From Amphiura filiformis (lineage: Eukaryota; Echinodermata; Ophiuroidea; Amphilepidida; Amphiuridae), in contig NC_092642.1 in assembly GCF_039555335.1 (NCBI RefSeq), positions 20,712,382 through 20,776,381 on the forward strand: 64,000 nucleotides of DNA, read 5' to 3'. Position numbers and translations under genes: made by a program. The first letter of the stretch is position 1. Each line of letters opens with the position of its first letter. The notes beneath the pieces are model-generated. The model saw only the letters and a program-made list of their open reading frames with translations. It was not told the origin of the DNA and did not search any database. Of this stretch, positions 54,693 to 64,000 are shown piece by piece.

Positions 54693-57256
54693 ACTGACAA
54701 TAACAAGCTATCTGTAATTATGTCATACTTTGAAAAGTGTATTTGACCTGCAAATTTATCTAAACATATCACACTGTTGTTTTAAGTATTCATTGTTTAT
54801 CAGATACCCAATTTTTAAAAATTATGACATATTATTCATTTTCATGTGTCGGTCATAACTCGGTGTCCAGTTTGTCGTACAATATCCAGCTTTAACTTTA
54901 ATTCAACTTATTTTGCAATTTCCATTTGTCAGTCATATATTTAAACATGTCATAATATATCATTTGAAGTATTTGTTGTTTACAAATTACCCCATTTTCA
55001 AAAAATATAGCACATTTTGCATTTTTACATGTCGGTCATAACGTCGCGCATAACGCGGACACCAAAATATGTACTTTCTATGTAAGCGCTGTCTTTGTTA
55101 ACAGATGTTTTGTCGCTAACATTTCTTTCATAATACAATTTTAGTATACATCCTATTCACTCAATAAGACCAAAAAAAATAAGCAATGGTCATATATAAA
55201 TGAAACTAACAGGCAACCAGATGTAGATGATCTTTTTTGTCACAAGTGGTGTCCATGATTTTCGAGACCTTACATGTAATAAAAATTAAAAATAGCTGTT
55301 AACAATTTCTTTTTTGAAATTTTTTAGTAATAACCCACTTGTTTTGTATAAAAAATTACAAATAGGCCAAATACCTGTTACAGTTTTCAAAATTCAGGGC
55401 AAATTATGTGTCGGTTTTCAAACCACTTAAATATGTTTCTGTTTACTGTAATCATGCATAGAAGCAACTTAAATTCGAGTAAAATAGTGTTTCAAGGCTT
55501 AAACCTTTTGATTTCTGATAAAAAATTTGACATTTCCATAACATTTTGGTTAAAATCTAAGAAAAAATGTATTTTACATAAGCTCAGAAAATTATGACAT
55601 GAAAGCTGGAATACATGTGAAATCCCATTCCAAAGTAAGTCAACAGATATAAGTTAAATTTTATACCATGTTTTGCTATGTTTGTAATTGCAATTTTGAA
55701 AATTTTTAACATCAAGGGTCATTTGCAATGGAAATTTCCCAACCTTAAACATATTTTTTAAGTTTTAATTGGGTTCCTAAAATAATTTAAATGTCTAACT
55801 TCATGTACAAATACTACTTGATGAAAGGAACCTCCCAGCCAAGTTTCACAGAAATTGGAGTTATTTTTAGAATTGGCAATTCAAGCGATTTGTGTTTCAA
55901 GGCTTCAGTTAACAACACAGGTGATCATAAAAGTAAAATATTTGGCTAACTACTACAAGTTGACATGAAAAAATAGGTAAAAAATATCACAATTACCAAT
56001 TTTCATGCTTTGCTTCTAAGTATTGAATTTCAGTTGTGACAAAAATTAAATTATCACAGCAAGTCATTTTTTTTGTTTCGGAGGCTTCATGTTAACAATG
56101 GTTAAACATTGCAGAAGTAGTTTTTTTGAAAACAACACTGTTGGGATCATCTAAGCTGTTATTTTCTTGTGTGTATTGAATCAATGATTCTATGCGGCAG
56201 ATATTGTAGATTTATAACATGGTAATTTTTTCACCCATTTGTTAAGTATGGTGTTATTTGCATGTGAAGCCTCCGAAACGGGCTTTCTTGGATATCAGTA
56301 TATTTTTCAAGCATTAACCATAATATCAATTTTTTTTTTAATTTATGACATTCTGCACATATCATGCAACAATTACAATGCAGATATCAATATGGAACAT
56401 ACCAATTTAGATATGCATAGATGATAATTAAGCTTACTGTTGTTTCGGAGGCTTCATTTGTTTCAGAGGCTTCAATTGTTAACGGAAAGTTTGTATTGGG
56501 TCCCATTTTCAAACGGTGATATATATCTCCATGATTTAAAAACAAGTGACTTGAGGATCTACTTTGCTACATTTTGATAAATAGATTGGATGAGCTCTTT
56601 TATTTATATTTGCCCAAGCTTGCTGAACAGTTTGTTTCGGAGGCTTCAAAAACGTTAACGGAAAATCGGCTCTTTGAAGTCAAGATTTTATAAAAATTTT
56701 AAAAGCTTGCAAATCAACTAATTTTTGTTACCCATTTCAAGTTAAGATATCAACTGTTATGAATCAAGAAGAAGTGAAGAAATAACCAATAATTATGAAC
56801 CAAAGCTATACCCACAAAGTTTGTTAACAATTGTTAACGGAAAATGAAGCCTCGAAGCGACAAATATCGAAGTCCGGTTCTCAAAAATACAGGGCTGTTC
56901 ACAATTAAATCTAATGTGGCAGTGTTTACTGAACATATGACCGTACTTTCAGGATAAGAAAAATTATCCATGAACTAACTGAAGAAAACACAGGGTTTTA
57001 CAAAATGTTACTGTTTTTACAGTTTTTCAAAATGGCAATATTAGGTACATTTAAGCCTGCTAAAACTGAACGCAGTAACTCCCGAAGATGATTATGCTAC
57101 CCAAGGTAGCTGCTAACTAGATGACTTATGTGGCCAAAAATCATGGAATTCTGTGGCTTTATAAGAAAGCTACAGATCAAAATGTTAAAAATCCAAAGTT
57201 ACACCCTTTACCGTGAAAATGACCATAATTATGCTAACTATCGAGTTTTCACGGTA

Positions 57257-59873
57257 TATTACAATGCATGGAATTATTTCTGATAATTTATTTATTTGTT
57301 TGTTTGTTTGTTTGTTTATTTATTAAATTTATTTATTTTTTATATTTTTTTTTACTTATTTACTTTTTTGTACTTAAATTCTAAAATAAAATTGCCCCAC
57401 CACGCCCAGCAGGCCAGGGACAATTAAATTGAGGAAATTAAAGGGAGGTGAGATTTGTGTGCAATTTGGGCAATGACAAATATGATGGTCCATTTGCAAA
57501 CACAAGTTGGATCAGCTGCTTTAAAACAAAACAACAAAATTAGCGGATCTGGTTCTATCAGAGTTGGTTACAAATGAGCTCAGTTCGCTAAAAGAAAGCC
57601 CAACTTGTGAGACGCAGTTTTGCATTAGTGGAACGACCCCGGTTCAAGGCCCATTCAGTGATTTGCTCATCCGGACGATCGTAAAAATCATCAAAATTCA
57701 GATTTTGGTACCTTTGTCATTGTCATAGATGCGCTAACATAGCCTGCAAGTGATTCAGCCGAAAGCTGTGTATTTTTTAGACAAAATAAGACATTTTCAC
57801 GAATCTGTAATTTAGATACTGACAGTATCTAAATTGGCTACATGTATTTGAATTGGGCTTCAACTTCGTCAGTACTGCTGTTTTCTTCGTTTTTTGCCAA
57901 ATTTGTCATTTCAAAAATACCAAATGGCAATTTGAATGACTTATCCTTCAATTTATAAACAATTTTAATTTTTTTGCACTTGCGCTGGGATCACTGAATT
58001 GGTCTTTAATAGCATAAAGAACTATTCATTCAAATTGACATCGCAAAGACCTATAAATAAAATGCACCTTCATTTCCCATGAAGTATGTATATACTCAAA
58101 ACTTAAATTAATCCAAATTATTTTGCCTCAAAGCATCATGGGATATGCTCAATTTTAGACTTATTTTTGGAAGGTAAGAAAATGTATAGGTCAGCAATCT
58201 CACACTTTAGGTGTTTGACATTTTCCTCAACATTTTGCCAGTTCCTCCAATACGTACCAACATAGAATGTAGGCCAAAATTTAAGATGCTTACTATCATT
58301 TCACTTAGTTAACGCACAAAAATAAGAATTGCGCTAAAAGAATGTCGCTACGGTATTCAGCAGTGTGTGAAATTGCTGTCCATTGGTTTTCATTTTACAA
58401 CTTGCCAACACATGGTCAATTGAATTCACTATGGATGATTGAATAACATTTATAAATGATTCAGTCAGTAGTAGTAACTGCGCTGCCCAATATAATTTTT
58501 CAGTGTGTGACCTGTACTTCTGCAGCTAATATTGTTATTTTAAATATAAATTAAACGAATACGGCACTATCTGTGAGTTTTAAAAGATTATTTGTGTAGC
58601 ATTTTTCTCTAACCTATTAAATGGGTAACATTTCATTGCACTGACATGACACTGTTCTCACAGGTCTCCAGATGAAATCAGATGGGGGTGGGGTGAAGGG
58701 GCATTACACCCCTCCAAACATGCCAAATCCACAAAAGTACCTTTTATATTTTTTCTGGTCGAAAGTTCCAATAATGGGAGCAAATTGACTAATGTGATTG
58801 CACTTTTCATTCAAAAAAGGTCCACTTTCTTGGAAGACTCATCACATGGTGAATCAGACTGCATGTCTAGTGCTGATGTGGTTTGTGCATTATTTCATGA
58901 AAAAGTCAATTATCTGAAAATTAAGATGGAAATGAATAAAAAATTTAAAACTCTCAAAATGTGAGACATGCCTTGTTGATTTTAGTAAAAATTTTAGTTG
59001 TCCCACTGTCCAAATACATAAAGGTACAGAGCCTGACATGACATACAGTAGCCTAATATTTGCAAAGTGAAATAGGATTCTTCCAATGGGAGAAGTAGTA
59101 CTGCGGCGGTATCAGAACCAACTTACGCAAAATAAAAGTTAATTAAACCCAATCTAATCCAACCCAAAAATCTGATATTTTTTTACCTTTAAAGTATCAT
59201 CATATTTCAATCTAAAATGCACAGCTTGTTTTAGGATATAAATTGTGACATGTTTAGAATATTGCTCCATTGTCATCCCAATACAAATATGCTTTAGCAG
59301 CAGTGTTCAAGTTCATTAATATTGACTTTTATGTGACCTTCACCTTTAACTAACCAATATTGTGTTGCTAAAGCTGAAAATTGTAGCAATATTATTGCAG
59401 CAAATTGCTCCTTTTGGTTCTGGTTGTTGCTCATGACAACATGATGGAATCAATTGTTGACTTAAAATTGCATATTAATAATCTCTGCTGTAGATTATTT
59501 TGGCAGGCAATGGATTCTTTGGTGCATGTTTTAATTTTGATTCAATGTTAATGTGATGGGAAAATGTGACTAAGCAATACTCTATCTGATCAATAAGCTT
59601 CAATAGTGTGCAGGACCTGGAAGCAGAATCAGCAGATAACATTTCATGCTCAAATTGCACATAGTCCCTTTCCCATGTTTGTTTCAATGTAATGAATCAT
59701 GCTTATCAGATAAAATCGATAAAGAGTCTCCCAAATTGACATTATAATTGATATCAAATTGACGTATGATTACAAATTGATATAGTTTTGGTGAAAAAGG
59801 TTGTCGACTTTTTAGATCAACAATTTGCCCCAGATTCGTCCATCCTAAAACAGGAACCCCATATCCAGCGACT
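57257..59873. other. Non-coding with simple repeats
   Basis: (TTTG)n/(TTTA)n lies at 57285-57350 and a 25-bp palindrome at 57810-57834. Nothing else supported is seen over 2.6 kb. Confidence 0.5.
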
Positions 59874-59881
59874 GTTTTAGG

Positions 59882-60072
59882 CCTGGCGGCGCTCACGGGG
59901 GGGGGGCATGAGGGGAAAATGCCCCAGTCAGAACTCTTTCCCCCCTGTTTCCCCCAGTAAAAACCCAAAATTACGGTAATTGTGCGCAAAATTGGTTGAT
60001 TTTGCCCCCCTGAAATTCACTTTGCCCCCTCAATGCCCCCCCCCGGAAAAAAAATTCCTAGCACCGCCACTG
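59882..60072. mobile_element. hAT-type MITE
   Basis: The 8-bp duplication GTTTTAGG (59874-59881 and 60073-60080) flanks the ends CCTGGCGGCGCT and, inverted, CAGTGGCGGTGCT. The G-rich and C-rich runs inside match the other hAT elements. The target was itself part of a 14-bp inverted repeat (CCATCCTAAAACAG at 59840, complement at 59872 and onwards once the MITE is removed). Confidence 0.9.
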
Positions 60073-60080
60073 GTTTTAGG

Positions 60081-62757
60081 ATGGGAACAGTTTTCACTCT
60101 GAACATAATTTCATTGAGACATGAACTGTTATTAGAATTTTAAAAATTTAAAAACTTTTAAAACAGGGTAGACAGGTTGAGAGTTGACTTGAGTGTTTAA
60201 CAAGAATAGTCTTTAAAAAAGACAAAGTTCATGGATCACAATATATAGTTATTTTATCAAACTTTCATCCAAAATGAAAAATTAATTGCAATCATGATAC
60301 AATAGAGTCTGCAGAAATGGAGCCCTATAAACAAAACTTTACTGAGATTTAATTTTTTTTCGACAGTCGGATACCCCTTTAACCTGTGCTTATTTCCCGA
60401 ACAATCCCCCATAAATGCTGGATGCTGCAAGTGAGCGCTTGACCACCTGTCCCTAGAGCGCAGGTTTATTTTCAGAAAAGGATCTATGTACATCCCTGTC
60501 TATACCTGTCTAAGGAAGCAATAGACAGAACTCACTTGCAAAAATATAATTTTAGTTAAACTCCCCTGTACTTTTGCCTCAGAAAATGTGTTTATCAAAC
60601 TGAGCTCTCAATTAAATGAACAAACATCTAGATCAAGGCATCAGTCACTTATAGATGTATTTTTTTGTATGTACCCTGATATGTTTTCCCTGACATTATA
60701 ACATTTACACTGCGCTCAAAGGTTAAAATCATACCAAAGACAAAAAAGGTGATTTGGACCTTAATGAATTAAGATACCATAGAGATGAATATTTTAAAAA
60801 AGACCTCAACAAACCTGAATAAATAAATAACTTTCCCTCACAAACAAAAAACAAACAAACATGTACAGGACACTTACTGAAGGTAGTAAATTTCTTGCTA
60901 TATTACAAATGTCTTGATTCAGTTGTGTAAGAATAATCAACAATAGATATTCTTTCAAGTCACAACTACCGGTACTACGTAATAAGTAACACTTGAACTT
61001 TAGTTCATGTGTTTTGAATTTTTAAAATCCTGGCACAATTTCAAAATTGCATTATTTTGGCAAAAAGAATTATGTTCATTATTTATTATATTTAAATGAA
61101 AATAATTTCATGCATTCCTGTACCTTACTTGCATTGTGAGTGCAAAATGTGAAAATTTTTGGCACAAAAATAGCTCAACCTGACAGGTACTATGTTTACT
61201 CTTAGCGAAATCAGCTGATTAAAAGGAGGGCTCGCCTTGTCATTTGTATTTGTTTTTTTCATGTAGTATAAATTGGACTCTGACCATTCACTACCTGGAG
61301 ATTGAAGCAACAGAGAATCTCGTATGACATTGTGGCCATTATGGTGAATTACAGAAAGCAATTCTAAAATTAGACCGTTCATTTGGTACTTGTACTGCCA
61401 TAGAACACTATGAAAACAAAACTGAGGGAGGAAAGCAGAACACGTAGCCAATCAAAGAGATTAAGTTGAAGTTTAAAAAAGATGGGAAGAGACAAAAACA
61501 GGGCTTTACATATTACGTGTTTATGTACACTGGGCAAAAGTCATTATAAATCGAGTTGTGTTTTGAATTATGTCAGATGATTAGCATAAATAATTTGTGC
61601 AGCAGATGTGTATGCTGAATTTGATTCTAAATTTGCATTTAGGAAAGTCAAACTCGTTTGGTGATAACCAGAAGTGCAACAGCCACGGGTCACTTGTTGC
61701 GATAATTAAACACAAATTCAACAATGTGTTTGTTTATATTAGTGAACAGTCGTAATTAATGATGACTTATTCTAATTCACTTCAAATGAATGATGAACCA
61801 AGTCATGACTACATATAAATACATGTAGCTACCATAGCATGCCCAGGGATCCAAATGCATTTTGTTTTGTCACTGTTGGTTTCAATGGACAGTTGTTTAG
61901 AAGATAGGTCTAGCAGCCATTTTGAAATAAAGGGCACCCTCCTTCATTTTTTCCCAAAAAAGTCAAAAGTAAATTTACAGGACTTGAACAACACAATAAT
62001 CTGTTAATCTGTTAAATTAGTTATAGCAGAGAATATTGTGAATTGATTTGATTGTATGTGTGCAGAGTTTAATTAATTGACTTGCATGTCTAAAATTTGT
62101 CATGAATGTCTGTTGATTTTCCACCGTGATCTGAAGAAATGTTAATTAATTAGAAATCACTAAGCAATCTTAATCCAAATATGTCATAAAGTAATTAAAA
62201 GCAAAACAATTAAATCAGGGCACATGTCCAGCACCACACACGTACACAAAAGGTAAAAGCAACGGTTTTTATCACTGGCAATGCAAAAATATCTCTGTGC
62301 TATTGTTTCACAGATTTGCATAGTTAATCACTCGGCCTAGTGTGTCAATAATAACGGCAATGGTTCGATGATAGCAAAAATACTTCTAGTTGCTTGCTTA
62401 CCTCATCAATGGCTATTGGCTAATACCATCTGACAGGTGGATTGACATTCTATTTTGAGGTCAAAGGTTAATGAACTTCCATTTAAGCAAAGAACGTTCT
62501 AGGTAGTTACTTACAGTAGGAGCTAGTATGTATAGTGCTCAACCTTTTTTTTTTCTTTTTTCGGGGCCAGCAAAGCTGGCCACGGTACTTATTAATTGGT
62601 TCAAGTTTGTTGTTGTTTCTAACTTTCTATTTGATAGTTTATGAATAAAACAGAAAATATTGTCAAAAAAATGATCAAGTTGTCATAGCAAATAGAAATA
62701 CCAAAATTGGTGTGTGAAGAAAGCTGAAGTTTTGTGTTGATTTTGCATGACTAAGGT
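60081..62757. other. Non-coding, nothing recognised
   Basis: AT-rich sequence without a supported exon, RNA gene or bounded repeat. The 108-residue minus frame at 61451 has no recognisable domain. Confidence 0.45.
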
Positions 62758-62987
62758 CAGGCCCGTACGCAGGATTTCATTTGGGGGGGCGCTGATTTTG
62801 AAAAAGTGGACCTTTTTCCAAGGGGGGGGGCGATTTTGTGTAAAGTGGACCAAATTTGGACCTTTCTTGTCCAAAAAAGCGTAAAAAGCCCCATTTTTTG
62901 GCTCGCTACGCTCGCAAATTCTGAAATTTTGGGACTTTTTGTACACTTTTCCAGATTTGGAACGCACCCCCCCTGCGTACGGGCCTG
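62758..62987. mobile_element. hAT-type MITE
   Basis: The perfect ends CAGGCCCGTACGCAGG and CCTGCGTACGGGCCTG are flanked by the 8-bp duplication ACTAAGGT (62750-62757 and 62988-62995). The phrase AAAGTGGACC(T/A) is repeated inside. It is non-coding. Confidence 0.96.
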
Positions 62988-64000
62988 ACTAAGGTAAAAT
63001 CAGTATATATTTTAGGAACTTTCTTTCTAAATTGAAAATTGGGCAAATTCGCTGGTCCTCTTACCATGCACATTGACCTTATTAGAGTATAAAGTGCAGG
63101 GGACAATAAAATACTCAGTAAATGTGTCAGTGTGTGGTCATCATGTCATAGTGCTTTTCAAGCAGGGTCAAGGTTATCTAGCAGCGATCTTGCTATAGGT
63201 TAATGAAAATGTTTTGATGTCATTACACATCTATTCCAGAAAACTTACACATGAAAATTAATTGGCAGTTGGTGGGAGATAGAGAATAATTGGCAGGACA
63301 ATTGGTTCTACATTTTGTAGTTTCACATGATAATAATAATATGTTAGGATAGAAGAGGGTGTATGTTATGCCCTTAATCAAAAGTCTGGTATCAAAAGCT
63401 ATTTGCACACATGATAAACAATTACCTTCTTTTGGATAAGTTGATTAACTTCATATATTTTTGTCTATACGTATATCACTAGTCTTTAACCATGCTATAA
63501 ACAAAATTAATACAATATCATTGGGTTTCAGTATGTGTAGGCCTATAATATATTTGTTGTTTATATATTCCAAAAATAATTATTCTAGTGTTTAACATTC
63601 TGTGTGTTTAAATTTTCAAACCAGATTGTTATGAATTAATCTATACTAAAAGATGCGAATGTTGTTTGCTTTTACAAATTTCATTTGTGCAATCACAATT
63701 ATACTATATATAGACAGTTTTGACGTAAGTATAGTGTGAGAGAGAATACAAAACAGAATGTAACATAAACTATTGGGCAAAATCGCCAATGAATTAGCTT
63801 CCGAAATTCTTGAGGATGTAGAAGGGATCACATTTGGTACCAAATGTTTGGAATCTATTCCATCTTTTTTCAAATTTAAGTAACAACGTAAAGACTGATG
63901 TTGAAAGAATAGCAACAAATGGAACTTGGCTCAAAATGTTCAAACAACCACAATCTTTACACTTAAAAATTATTTTTACTGTATATTTATATTTAAAAAA
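62988..64000. other. Non-coding, nothing recognised
   Basis: AT-rich to the window end. The 90-residue minus frame at 63918 has no family features. Confidence 0.4.

Larger units (their letters stand above)
53910..57254. mobile_element. 3.3-kb TA-bounded element with recurring internal phrases
   Basis: The ends CCGTAAAAACTCGATAGTTA and, inverted, CCGTGAAAACTCGATAGTTA are flanked by TA (53908-53909 and 57255-57256). A secondary inverted pair (CTATCGAGCGCTTTTGAAA at about 53943 and its complement at 54116) bounds the left part. The body has no transposase frame. It holds two families of short phrases: GTCGCGCATAACTGGACACC and variants (about 54350, 54650-54692, 54850, 55030-55065), and GTTTCGGAGGCTTCA with GTTAACGGAAA (about 56080-56860). 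Composition is strongly AT-rich. Confidence 0.85.

Noticed and set aside
57600-57660. GGTTCAAGGCC as a tRNA B box
   Set aside because: No A box lies at the right distance upstream and no cloverleaf can be drawn.

Overview
The window is AT-rich eukaryotic DNA from an animal, most likely a marine deuterostome and probably an echinoderm. Three things suggest this. The PRD-class homeobox remnants resemble the pmar1/phb genes that I recall only from echinoderms. The CR1-type LINE has a 2A-like NPGP motif next to its N-terminus, as described in sea urchin LINEs. The repeats are of the kind seen in such genomes. The assignment is an inference from recognition, not a database result. Only one convincing piece of an ordinary host gene is present; most of the window is mobile DNA, much of it nested.

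1-14.7 kb. A tandem repeat (11-330) is followed by the remains of a multicopy gene family of unknown function (about 485-1457 and 4323-4624). Two insertions interrupt it. The first is a 2.8-kb segment (1458-4225) carrying a broken homeobox copy and flanked by an identical 97-bp direct repeat. The second is a 9.1-kb Ty3/gypsy chromovirus on the minus strand (4625-13729): gag, protease, RT, RNase H, and an integrase with a C-terminal chromodomain. Its LTRs are almost identical, but several frames are broken. A broken intronless KCTD-type BTB gene follows (13966-14660, minus).

15-20.6 kb. A duplicated locus holds a second PRD-class homeobox copy (15986-16639). Both copies keep the class-typical intron before VWFQ, and both carry disabling changes. 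A 1.9-kb unit (18572-20477) consists of two nearly identical 468/469-bp inverted-ended repeats around 969 bp. A 5-bp target duplication bounds it, and a paralogous empty site lies at 3192-3196.

20.6-30.9 kb. This is a stack of nested non-autonomous DNA transposons. I could define exact target duplications for many of them: TA, TTAA, and 8-bp hAT type.

31-45.3 kb. This part is LINE-dominated. Several minus-strand fragments come from one or two endonuclease/RT LINE families, with a CR1-like 3' fragment and a satellite of about 167-bp monomers (33975-35640). A nearly full-length plus-strand CR1-type LINE (41747-45285) encodes a 2A-like motif, PHD finger, endonuclease and RT, with frameshifts.

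45.3-64 kb. A promoter-like stretch with ETS and CRE sites precedes the first coding exon of a furin-type proprotein convertase (45812-45982, plus) with a good splice donor. I found no further exon, so the remaining 18 kb looks like first-intron or intergenic DNA holding several more transposons. One is a 3.3-kb TA-bounded element full of recurring short phrases (53910-57254).

Across the window the palindromic octamer TAGGCCTA recurs far more often than composition predicts. One copy is present in one LTR and absent from the other.
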